Of a stretch of 42,149 bases of DNA, positions 31,667-38,981 are shown piece after piece; within the stretch, counting starts at the first letter, position 1; every line of letters begins with the position of its first letter. The notes beneath the pieces are model-generated. The model did not search any database and had not been told where the DNA came from. It worked only from the letters and a program-made list of their open reading frames with translations. The DNA is from Longimicrobium sp. (GTDB lineage: Bacteria > Gemmatimonadota > Gemmatimonadetes > Longimicrobiales > Longimicrobiaceae): contig DASUYB010000005.1 in assembly GCA_036377595.1 (NCBI GenBank), positions 1-42,149 of the forward strand. Reading direction: 5' to 3'. The position numbers and the translations under genes were made by a program.

Positions 31667-32464
31667 TCAGAAGATGATGTGCGGGTCGGTGATCACGCCC
31701 CTGGAGCACAGGCGCACGTACGCGTCGGCGAAGCAGACGAACACCAGCGAGGCCCAGGCCCAATTGCCGTGGAAGGCGTTGAACCAGCTCGACCGCTTCC
31801 ACGCGGCGTGGCGCGCCTGGCCGAAGCGCGAGCAGCTGGCGCAGTCCATCCCCCCTCCCACGAGATGGCGGAAGGAGTGGCATCCCAACAGGTAGCCGCT
31901 CAGCAGCGCGGCGTTGACGACCAGGATGATGGAGCCGAGCCCGATCCCGAACCGCCCCCCGAAGTCGAACGCCTTGGCCGTGTCGTACCACAGGAAGGCG
32001 AGGACCAGGATGGCGAGGTAGAGGAAGTAGCGGTGGAAGTTCTGCAGGACGAGCGGAAAGAAGGTCTCGCCGCGGTACCCCTTCCCCCACGGCTCGCCCA
32101 CGGCGCAGGCGGGCGGGTCGAAGAAGAGCGAGCGGTAGTAGGCCTTGCGGTAGTAGTAGCAGGTGGTGCGGAAGCCGAACACCACGATCATCACCAGGAT
32201 GGCCGGGGAAAGGCCGAAGGTGGGGATCGAGGCGATGCGGAACTCGTCGGGGCAGTTCGCCCCCAGGCAGGGCGAGTAGAAGGGGGAGAGGTACGGGCCC
32301 CAGTAGTTGTGCACGCCGAAGACGATGGCCCAGGTGGCGTACAGCCCGGCGCCCAGCAGGACGAATGCGGTCAGCAACGGCGACGTCCACCACGCGTCGC
32401 GCCGCAGCGTGCGGCCGAAGCCTTCGGGCGCGGGTGCCTGGACCACGGGAAGGGACGACGCCAT
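31667..32464 (-). CDS. sdhC: Succinate dehydrogenase membrane anchor (five-helix, Cys/His-rich)
   Basis: Single quinone-reactive anchor subunit of 265 residues with five predicted membrane helices: residues about 30-52, 86-108, 146-168, 176-198 and 230-252. Conserved-looking blocks are LSPFYSPCLGANCPDEF, TCYYYRKAYYRSLFFDPPAC, QNFHRYFLYLAILVLAFLWY and GCHSFRHLVGGGMDCASC. The last contains C195, H196, H200, C208 and C211. Mycobacterial Sdh1 anchors of this build are reported to hold a membrane-embedded Rieske-type [2Fe-2S] cluster in place of haem; the Cys/His group here may be that site (inference). There is no sdhD. ATG 32464 starts the operon, with a GGAGACC ribosome site at moderate distance. 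The upstream 330 bases are a divergent promoter region. Confidence 0.88.
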   Translation of the reverse strand: MASSLPVVQAPAPEGFGRTLRRDAWWTSPLLTAFVLLGAGLYATWAIVFGVHNYWGPYLSPFYSPCLGANCPDEFRIASIPTFGLSPAILVMIVVFGFRTTCYYYRKAYYRSLFFDPPACAVGEPWGKGYRGETFFPLVLQNFHRYFLYLAILVLAFLWYDTAKAFDFGGRFGIGLGSIILVVNAALLSGYLLGCHSFRHLVGGGMDCASCSRFGQARHAAWKRSSWFNAFHGNWAWASLVFVCFADAYVRLCSRGVITDPHIIF

Positions 32465-32798
32465 CGCTGCCGGTCTCCGGTGTTCGCGGGACGGGATGGC
32501 GGCCGCCGGGGCTCGTGCCGGGCGCGGCCGCGCGCGTGCGTACGGCTGATCAGCGCGCGCGAGCGGCGGGGAAGGGAACCGCACCTTCGCCGGTGCAGGT
32601 GCTCGCGCGTCCTCCTGGGGTGAAGCGACAGGAAAGGATGATTCCCGGCCGTCCGCACGGCAAGGGCCTCGTGCCCGTCTTCGAGGGGAGAAGCATAGGG
32701 ACGGGTCCGAAAAGGTTGTTTTTCGGACGATGGCGATGCAACATGGCGGGGCCGCCTTCTGTTTCCCCCCTCCCCTTGAATCCCGAGACGACCGAACA
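32465..32798. other. Divergent promoter region between sdhC and a secreted-protein gene
   Basis: No gene is supported. The stretch 32690-32740 (GGTCCGAAAAGGTTGTTTTT) is locally AT-rich and contains a small GTCCGAAAA/TTTTTCGGAC-like dyad, a candidate for promoter or operator; no clear -35/-10 pair could be set. Confidence 0.35.
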
Positions 32799-33398
32799 AT
32801 GCGATTCGCCGTTCTCCTCCTTCCCCTCGTCATGGCGCTGTCCGCACCCGCTGGCGCCCGGGCCCAGGGCGCGCCGACGGACCGCGAGTACGCCGTCTGG
32901 TCCGACCTGCTCGAGGCGTACATCGGTGGCATGGCCGTGGACCGCATCGTGGTGGCGGACACCACCGTGCAGGGCGATCCCCGGCGCGGCGAGGGGCCGT
33001 TCGAGCAGCGGGCGCGGCCACGGCGCCGCGTGGACCCGCTCCCGGCGGAGTTGCTGCAATCGTTCGCCGAGGCCAACGCCACGCGGTGGCCGCTGGAGCC
33101 CGGCCGCCTGAAGACGTTCACCCCGCTCCAGCGGGTGAGCGAGGCCGGGCCGCGGAACCTGCCGGCGGACGACGACCGCCGCGCGTGGGCGAACCTGCGC
33201 AACGCGGGATATCCCGGCTCGGCCGGCATCGCGTCGCTGTCGCGGGTGGGCTTCAGCGCCGACGGCCGCACGGCCCTGGTGTACCTGGAGCTGTATGCCG
33301 GCCCCCGGTACGGGATGGAGATCTACTTCCTGATGAGGCAGCTCGACAACGGCCGGTGGCTGATGAACGGCCTCTACATCACACGCAACCAGTCGTAA
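32799..33398 (+). CDS. Secreted protein of unknown function
   Basis: A 199-residue protein with a clear signal peptide, MRFAVLLLPLVMALSAPAGA ending RAQG. The mature part starts TDREYAVWSDLLEAYIGGMA, then DRIVVADTTVQGD, and ends with beta strands that look complete: VGFSADGRTALVYLELYAG, PRYGMEIYFLMRQLDNGRWL and MNGLYITRNQS. The C-terminal strand pattern (serine-rich linker, then a Tyr-rich sheet with a terminal Trp) resembles uncharacterised secreted proteins of Gemmatimonadota and Bacteroidota, but I cannot name a family. ATG 32799 is fixed by the signal peptide. It is followed by a 15-bp hairpin, so it is a single gene. Confidence 0.75.
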   Translation: MRFAVLLLPLVMALSAPAGARAQGAPTDREYAVWSDLLEAYIGGMAVDRIVVADTTVQGDPRRGEGPFEQRARPRRRVDPLPAELLQSFAEANATRWPLEPGRLKTFTPLQRVSEAGPRNLPADDDRRAWANLRNAGYPGSAGIASLSRVGFSADGRTALVYLELYAGPRYGMEIYFLMRQLDNGRWLMNGLYITRNQS

Positions 33399-33455
33399 CG
33401 GCCGGCCGCACGGCCCTCCACGCGGGGCGGGGGATCACCGCGCCGGGAGCGAAAA

Positions 33456-33491
33456 CGCGAGAGGAGAGCCGGGTTCGGCTCTCCTCTCGCG
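33456..33491 (+). terminator. Perfect 15-bp hairpin terminator
   Basis: CGCGAGAGGAGAGCC pairs exactly with GGCTCTCCTCTCGCG around GGGTTC, 58 bases after the stop of 32799-33398. There is no T-run on the plus strand; one (TTTTC) exists on the minus strand. Confidence 0.75.
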
Positions 33492-33798
33492 CGTCACCGC
33501 CGGTGGCGTCGTCCGTCGATCGCGGCTGCCGCCGCGATCACCACGAGCGCCGCCGTGGTGATGGCCCTGCCAGCGTGTTCCCGCGACCCGGCTGGGGGGA
33601 GGTCGTGCGAACCGCGGAGGCGGTTCCTGTCGTCGCCGGAGGGGGGAGCGGTGCGGGTTCGTCGTGGGACCGCGTCCGGGAACACCAATCAATATGCATC
33701 AGCCGAAGCGATTTTTGAAGAGGGGTTCAATCGAGATTTCGAGGAATCGAATTTATTGGCCTGCAACGGTAGGGCGAGGGGTGCGAATCACATGAATG

Positions 33799-33827
33799 TT
33801 GACACCCCCGGAACCCACTGCTAGAAT
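33799..33827 (+). promoter_or_regulatory. Consensus promoter of the blaI-M56-HEAT operon
   Basis: A perfect TTGACA -35 box (33799-33804), a 17-base spacer and a TAGAAT -10 box (33822-33827) precede the BlaI-like gene by 82 bases. The 33500-33798 gap upstream carries no gene. Confidence 0.8.
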
Positions 33828-33854
33828 TCCAGCACGGTGCTGGAAATCCAGCAG
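33827..33854. promoter_or_regulatory. Palindromic operator at the start site (probable BlaI-type binding site)
   Basis: TTCCAGCAC-G-GTGCTGGAA (33827-33845) is a perfect 9-bp dyad starting within the -10 box and covering the expected start point; a further CCAGCA half-site follows at 33848-33854. Its position suits a dimeric repressor that autoregulates this operon. Confidence 0.65.
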
Positions 33855-33909
33855 CATCTCCGTCGCCCTACCCGAAGCAGTCCCACCTCGCACCCGCAGG
33901 AGACCCCGC

Positions 33910-34299
33910 ATGGGTCCCGAGCTCACCGCCGGCCTGAGCCGCAGGGAACGCCAGATCATGGACGTTCTCTACGCGCTGGGGCAGGCCACCGTCGGCGAGG
34001 TCCTGGAGCGCATCCCCGATCCCCCCAGCTACTCCGCCGTGCGCGCGACGATGCGCGTGCTGGAGGAGAAGGGCGAGATCGTGCACCTCCAGGACGGCCC
34101 CCGCTACCTGTACAAGCCCGTGACGCCGCAGGAGAGCGCGCGCACGGCGGCGCTGCGCCACCTGGTGCGCACCTTCTTCGGCGGCAGCGCCGAGGCCGCC
34201 GCCGCCGCGCTCCTGCGGATGAACGAGACCCGCCTGCCCGAGAGCGACCTGGAGCGCCTTGCCGCCCGGGTCGAATCCGCCCGCGACGAGGGGAGATGA
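33910..34299 (+). CDS. BlaI/MecI-family transcriptional repressor
   Basis: A 129-residue repressor of the BlaI/MecI family. The N-terminal winged helix begins ELTAGLSRRERQIMDVLYAL and contains YSAVRATMRVLEEKGEIVHL as the recognition helix and wing; the C-terminal half (ARTAALRHLVRTFFGGSAEA) is the dimerisation region, which in the family contains the bond cut by the partner protease. ATG 33910 has a GGAG ribosome site. It heads an operon: its stop overlaps the start of the M56 fusion gene. Repression of its own promoter through the palindrome at 33827 is inferred. The family controls beta-lactam resistance in staphylococci but is used for other signals in most genomes. Confidence 0.93.
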   Translation: MGPELTAGLSRRERQIMDVLYALGQATVGEVLERIPDPPSYSAVRATMRVLEEKGEIVHLQDGPRYLYKPVTPQESARTAALRHLVRTFFGGSAEAAAAALLRMNETRLPESDLERLAARVESARDEGR

Positions 34300-37010
34300 C
34301 GATGCCCGCTGCGCTTGCGCACTTCGTAGAGGCGGTCGTCCGCCTCCTTCCCGAGCTCTTCCTGAAGGCCACGCTGGTCCTGGCCGCCGCCGGCGCCCTG
34401 GCGCTGTCGCTGCGCCGCGCCCCCGCGGCCGCGCGGCACCTGGTGTGGGCGGCCGCGGTCGCGGGCGTGCTGATGCTTCCCTTCACGCCGCTGCTCTTCC
34501 CGTTCCGCCTCGGCGTCCTCCCGTCGTTCCTCCGCTCCGCTCCCGCGCCGCGCACGTGGACGGTCGAGCCCGCCGTCGCCGCGCCGCCCGCGCCGGCCGC
34601 CGCCGCGGAGGCTGCGTCGGGCGAGGCGACGACCGTGGCGCCCGTCGTCGCGGACGTCGCTCCGCCGGCGCCGGCGGCGATCGCATCGCCCGCCCCGGCA
34701 GTGGTGGCGCAGCCGGGCGAGCCCGCGCCGGCGCCGGAGGCCGTGGCCGTCGCGCCGACCGTCGAGGCCATGGGGACGCCGGCCGCCCTGGCGCCCCCGG
34801 CCGAAGCGCCGCGCGCGTGGCGGCTGGCCGACGTGCCGTGGCAGCAGCTGCTGATCGGCGTCTGGCTGCTGGGCGCGGCCGTCCTCGCCGTCCGCCTGCT
34901 GGTCGGGATGGCGACGATCTGGTGGCTGGCGCGCACGGGCGAGACGGTGACGGACGAGGGATGGACGTCGCTGGCCGCGCGGCTGTCGCGCGAGGTGTGG
35001 CTGAAGGGCGGCGTGCGCCTGATCCGCAGCCGCTGGACGGAGATGCCGATGACGTGGGGCGTCTTCAACCCCGTCGTCCTCCTCCCCGCCGGCGCCGACG
35101 AGTGGCCGCTGGAGCGCCGCGAGGTGGTGCTGATGCACGAGCTGGCGCACGTGGTCCGGCGCGACGTGCTCACGCTGGCCATCGCCCAGCTCGCCGTGGC
35201 GCTGCACTGGTTCAACCCGCTGAGCTGGATCGCCCTGCGCGAACTGCGCGCCGAGGCGGAGAAGTGCGCCGACGACTGGGTCCTCCGCTACGGCACCCGC
35301 GCGTCGACCTACGCCGACCACCTGCTCGACATGGTGCGCGTGGTGGGCCGGGCGCGCGTTCCCGAGGCGCTGGCGCTCCCGATGGCGCAGCGGTCGACCT
35401 TCGAGGGCCGCCTGCTGGCCATCCTGGAGCCGGGCGTGGACCGCGGCATCCTGCGCCGCGGACAGGCCGCGCTCACCGTCCTCGGTCTCGCCGGTCTCGT
35501 CGTCCTCCTCGGCGCCATGCGTCCGGCCGAGGCCCGGACCGCCGAGGCGGGTGGGGAATGGACGCCCGCGCCGGAGCTCCTCGCCGGCCGCGCGCCCGCC
35601 GCCACGCCGCCCGTGGTCGACTACGCGAAGGAGATGGCGCCCGCCGGCGAGACGGAGACGGCCGCCGCGCCGTCCGCCGTCGCCGCCGGGACGCCGGCCG
35701 AGCTTTCGCCCGAGGCGGCCGCCGCGGTGTCCGCGCTGACTGCCGCAGCCGCGACGCCGCCGGCGGCCGCTTCGGGCTCGACGGCGCCCGCGCCGCAGGA
35801 AGGGCGCGGGACGGCGCTCGCGCGGCTCGTGGCCACGCTGCGCGATCCGGTGGCGCAGGTGCGCGTGAGCGCCGTGCAGGCGCTGGGAAGCATGTCGGGT
35901 CTCGATCCCCGTTCCGTGGCCGCGCTGATCGAGGCGCTGCGCACTGACCAGGACGAGACCGTGCGCACCACCGCCGCGTGGGCGCTGGGGCAGATCGAGA
36001 ACCGCACGGCCACCCCCGCGCTGGTGTCCGCGATGACGGGCGACCGCTCGGTGAGTGTCCGCCGCACCGCCGCCTGGGCGCTGGGGCAGATGGAGGATCC
36101 CGCCGCGGTGGACGGCCTCGCCCGGGCCATGCGCGACGCTGACGCCGAGGTGCGGGTGACCGCCATCTGGGCGCTGGGGCAGATCGAGGACCGGCGCGCC
36201 GTCCCCGCGCTGACCGCGGCGCTGCGCGACGGCGACGCGTCGATCCGCCAGAAGTCGGCGTGGGCGCTGGGGCAGATCGAGGACCGGTCCGCCGTCCCCG
36301 GGCTCGCCGCGGCGCTGCGCGACAGCGATCGCGAGGTGCGCGCGACGGCGGTGTGGGCGCTCGGCCAGATCGAGTCACCCGAGGCCGTTCCCGCGCTCGG
36401 CGGCCTGCTGCGCGACGCCGACGCCAACGTGCGCAACCAGGCGGCTTGGGCGCTGGGGCAGATCGAGGCCGAGTCCGCCGTGCAGCCTCTCGCCGGCGTG
36501 GTGCAGAACGACGCCAGCGCCGAGGTGCGCAAGACCGCGGTGTGGGCGCTGGGGCAGATCGAGGCGCAGTCCTCCATCCCCGCGCTGTCGGCGGCGCTGC
36601 GCGACCGCGACGCCGGCGTGCGCGCGCAGGCGGCCTGGGCGATCGGCCAGGTGGAGCCCGCGCAGGCGCCCGCCGCGCTGGTGGCCGCGCTGCGGGACGA
36701 CGACCGCAACGTGCGCCGCCAGGCCGCGTGGGCGCTGTCGCAGGTCAGGGGCGACCCGTCCATCGTCGCCCCGCTCCGCGCGGCGCTGCGCGACTCCGAC
36801 CCGGAGGTGAAGCACCTCGCCCTGCGCGCGCTCGCCCGCACCGGCGACGAGTCGGCGGCCCAGGCCGTCGCGGAGATGCTGCGCGATCCCGATCCGCAGG
36901 TCCGCGCCATGGCGGCGGCCATCATGGGCGGCCACGGCGGGTTCGCCGATCCGCGCCCCGAGCCACGGCCCCGGCCGCGCCCGGAGCCGCGTCCCCGCCC
37001 CATGAACTGA
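34296..37010 (+). CDS. M56 (BlaR1-like) membrane protease fused to HEAT repeats
   Basis: A 904-residue fusion. Residues 1-410 match the BlaR1/MecR1 membrane part: helices near 10-35 and 45-70, one near 185-205, the zinc-protease segment VVLMHELAHVVRRDVLTLAI with HELAH at about 281-285, LHWFNPLSWIALRELRAEAE with the third ligand, and a last helix TVLGLAGLVVLLGAM near 390-405. An Ala/Pro/Glu-rich linker of about 100 residues follows. Residues 510-890 are about 12 HEAT repeats of 31 residues, each with AWALGQIE, followed by a Pro/Arg tail. BlaR1 proteins end with a penicillin-binding sensor; here HEAT repeats replace it, presumably outside the cytoplasm. ATG 34296 overlaps blaI's stop, and ATG 34302 is better spaced from the GAGGGGAG ribosome site. 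It should cleave the BlaI-like repressor when signalled. Confidence 0.9.
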   Translation: MTMPAALAHFVEAVVRLLPELFLKATLVLAAAGALALSLRRAPAAARHLVWAAAVAGVLMLPFTPLLFPFRLGVLPSFLRSAPAPRTWTVEPAVAAPPAPAAAAEAASGEATTVAPVVADVAPPAPAAIASPAPAVVAQPGEPAPAPEAVAVAPTVEAMGTPAALAPPAEAPRAWRLADVPWQQLLIGVWLLGAAVLAVRLLVGMATIWWLARTGETVTDEGWTSLAARLSREVWLKGGVRLIRSRWTEMPMTWGVFNPVVLLPAGADEWPLERREVVLMHELAHVVRRDVLTLAIAQLAVALHWFNPLSWIALRELRAEAEKCADDWVLRYGTRASTYADHLLDMVRVVGRARVPEALALPMAQRSTFEGRLLAILEPGVDRGILRRGQAALTVLGLAGLVVLLGAMRPAEARTAEAGGEWTPAPELLAGRAPAATPPVVDYAKEMAPAGETETAAAPSAVAAGTPAELSPEAAAAVSALTAAAATPPAAASGSTAPAPQEGRGTALARLVATLRDPVAQVRVSAVQALGSMSGLDPRSVAALIEALRTDQDETVRTTAAWALGQIENRTATPALVSAMTGDRSVSVRRTAAWALGQMEDPAAVDGLARAMRDADAEVRVTAIWALGQIEDRRAVPALTAALRDGDASIRQKSAWALGQIEDRSAVPGLAAALRDSDREVRATAVWALGQIESPEAVPALGGLLRDADANVRNQAAWALGQIEAESAVQPLAGVVQNDASAEVRKTAVWALGQIEAQSSIPALSAALRDRDAGVRAQAAWAIGQVEPAQAPAALVAALRDDDRNVRRQAAWALSQVRGDPSIVAPLRAALRDSDPEVKHLALRALARTGDESAAQAVAEMLRDPDPQVRAMAAAIMGGHGGFADPRPEPRPRPRPEPRPRPMN

Positions 37011-37024
37011 CGGCGGAGGAAGCG

Positions 37025-37849
37025 ATGACCAGAATCGAACGCTTCGCGCGGCGCCACCCTGCGGGGACCGCCGCGATGGCCGGGCTCGCCCTGCTGGCGC
37101 TTCCCGCCACCCTCCTCTCGCGCACCTCGCGCCATGCGGAGGGAGATGGAGACGGGCCGCGGCTGGCGGTGGAGATCACCCGTGCGCAGCAGGAGGGCGG
37201 CGCCCGGTCGCTGCTGGCCGCGGTGCGCGGCGCCAACCCCACGCTCTGCGAGCTGGCGACGGCCGCGGTGGGCAACGGCTGGCCATGGGGATCGGGGGAT
37301 GCCGACGACGCCCCCGCCCTGGGCCAGCGCACCGACGAGACGCGGCGCGCGCTCGACTGGCTCGCCGCGCACGTCGGCTCGCCCGCGGAGGTGGCGGTGC
37401 TGCGCGACGGGCTGGCGGACCCGGACGCCTGCGTGCGCCGCGTCTCCGCGCGGCTGCTGGGCCGCGGGCGGACGCAGGCCGGCGTCGACGCGCTGCTCGA
37501 GGCGCTGCGCTCGAACGAGCCGGCGCGGCGCGACGCCGCCATCCTCGGCATCGGCTACACCGACGATCCGCGCGCCGTGGCACCGCTCACGTCGCTGCTG
37601 GGGGATCGCGATCCGGAGGTTCGCGGCGGCGCCGCGTGGGCGCTGGGTCACGTCGGCAGCCGGGACGCCACCCCCGCGCTCACCCGCCTGGTCGGCGACG
37701 GCGAGCCGCGGGTGCGCCGCTCCGCCGCCCGCGCGCTGGGCCGGCTGGAGGACGCGAACGCCATCCCCGCGCTCGCCCAGCTCCTCTCGCGCGACCCCGA
37801 CCCCACCGTCCGCCGCGCCGCCGCCTGGGCGCTCGGCAAGATCGAATAA
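37025..37849 (+). CDS. Membrane-anchored HEAT-repeat protein
   Basis: A 274-residue protein. It has an N-terminal anchor helix (MAGLALLALPATLLSRTSRH after a positively charged MTRIERFARRHP) and, from about residue 90, five to six HEAT repeats with the same AWALG signature as the preceding gene (EVRGGAAWALGHVGSRDATP, VRRAAAWALGKIE at the end). The orientation (positive N-terminus inside) puts the repeats in the periplasm, where the M56 fusion's HEAT region should also lie; the two could bind one another or a common ligand (inference). ATG 37025 has a GGAGG ribosome site and follows 14 bases after the fusion gene. The stop is 15 bases before a long hairpin. The function is unknown. Confidence 0.85.
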   Translation: MTRIERFARRHPAGTAAMAGLALLALPATLLSRTSRHAEGDGDGPRLAVEITRAQQEGGARSLLAAVRGANPTLCELATAAVGNGWPWGSGDADDAPALGQRTDETRRALDWLAAHVGSPAEVAVLRDGLADPDACVRRVSARLLGRGRTQAGVDALLEALRSNEPARRDAAILGIGYTDDPRAVAPLTSLLGDRDPEVRGGAAWALGHVGSRDATPALTRLVGDGEPRVRRSAARALGRLEDANAIPALAQLLSRDPDPTVRRAAAWALGKIE

Positions 37850-37864
37850 ACAAGGGTCTCATAT

Positions 37865-37923
37865 CACGCAGAGCAGCAGAGGCAGCAGAGAACTCACCTC
37901 TGCTGCCTCTGCTGCTCTGCGTG
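37865..37923. repeat. Perfect 26-bp inverted repeat (CACGCAGAG family)
   Basis: CACGCAGAGCAGCAGAGGCA onward (37865-37890) pairs exactly with 37898-37923, loop AACTCAC. It lies between convergent genes, 15 bases after one stop and 26 bases before the other, so it is well placed as a two-way terminator. Confidence 0.95.
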
Positions 37924-37949
37924 AGGCTATTCTAAAGCAGGGCGCGCAG

Positions 37950-38753
37950 TCAGCTCGTCGCCTCGCGCGGGAGGAACTTGATGATGTAGAACATCGCCCC
38001 CTGCGGGTCGCGGATCAGCGCGAAGCGGCCCACGGTGGGGATGTCGTCGGGGCCGACGATCACCGTCGCGCCGAGCGAGCGGGCCTTCTCGGCGGCCGCG
38101 TCGGCGTCGTCGACCACGAAGTAGGGCATCCAGCTGGGCGGCATCCCCTCCATCTCCGCCGTGACGCCGTACATCCCGCCCACCATCCCCGTGGACCCGT
38201 TGAACACGGTGTAGTCCATTCCCCCCACGTTCTGCGTGTCGCCCTGCCAGCCGAACAGGCCCGAGTAGAACTCCTTCGCCCGACCCGTGTCGGTGGTGGC
38301 CAGCTCGTTCCATCCCAGCGAGTTGGTCTCGCCCTTGACGCCCACGCCGGCGTGCTGCTTCGCCTGCCAGATGGAGAACACGGCGCCGGTGGGGTCCTGC
38401 ACGACGGCCATCCGCCCGAGCTCCATCACGTCGAACGGCTCCACCATCAGCGTGGCGCCCAGCTCCCTGGCCCGCGCGGCCGTCTCGTCCGCGTTCTCCA
38501 CGGCGATGTACGACATCCAGTTAGTGGGGATGCCGCCGTCGCGCTGGTCCTGCATCATCGCGTACGACGCGCCCACGTCCTCCCCGCCGAGCCGGTAGAT
38601 CGTGTAGACGTCGTTGTCGCCCGGGCCGATCTTGTTGTCGCTGGCCGTCCAGCCGAAAAGCTCGGTGTAGAACCGCTTCGCGGCGGCCGCGTCGTCCGCC
38701 GAAAGCTCGATCCAGGAGAACGTTCCGGGCGCGTGCGTGGTGAGCGTTGGCAT
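37950..38753 (-). CDS. Two-domain VOC (glyoxalase-like) protein
   Basis: A 267-residue protein with two vicinal-oxygen-chelate domains in tandem. The first runs from GTFSWIELSADDAAAAKRFY to DPTGAVFSIWQAKQH (residues about 10-132), the second from NSLGWNELATTDTGRAKEFY to DPQGAMFYIIKFL (about 144-262). Each has the EL or EF phrase at the start and the DPxGAxF phrase at the end. Such proteins act as dioxygenases, isomerases or fosfomycin/bleomycin-binding resistance proteins; this two-domain form with an EY(S)GLFGW motif is common in actinobacteria and Gemmatimonadota and has no assigned substrate. The ATG at 38753 has a GAGGACGAG ribosome site. It is a single gene with hairpin repeats on both flanks. 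Confidence 0.9.
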   Translation of the reverse strand: MPTLTTHAPGTFSWIELSADDAAAAKRFYTELFGWTASDNKIGPGDNDVYTIYRLGGEDVGASYAMMQDQRDGGIPTNWMSYIAVENADETAARARELGATLMVEPFDVMELGRMAVVQDPTGAVFSIWQAKQHAGVGVKGETNSLGWNELATTDTGRAKEFYSGLFGWQGDTQNVGGMDYTVFNGSTGMVGGMYGVTAEMEGMPPSWMPYFVVDDADAAAEKARSLGATVIVGPDDIPTVGRFALIRDPQGAMFYIIKFLPREATS

Positions 38754-38890
38754 CTCGTCCTCGGGATGGAGGTGAACAGGAGATACAGGGAGATACCAAC
38801 CTAAACGCAGCCGCCCGGACCGTCCAGATGAAACATCCGGCGCTCTTCAACTTGTTACAAGTAGACGCTCGTCAGATTAGAAGAAAAGAA

Positions 38891-38957
38891 GGTCTCACGC
38901 AGAGGAGCAGAGGCAGCAGAGGTGAGTTCTCCGCTGCCTCTGCTTCTCTGCGTGAGA
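38891..38957. repeat. Long inverted repeat (CACGCAGAG family), third copy
   Basis: GTCTCACGCAGAGGAGCAGA onward pairs with 38932-38957 over 26 bases with one G-U-type mismatch. It starts 25 bases after the stop of the kinase-like gene 38982-39983, in a terminator position. Confidence 0.9.
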
Positions 38958-38981
38958 CAAATCTCTTTTGTGACCGGCGGA

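Noticed and set aside
35621-37651. Minus-strand frame of 676 codons opposite the HEAT genes
   Set aside because: Ser/Ala/Arg shadow of the 93-base repeats; the plus-strand frame matches M56 and HEAT.
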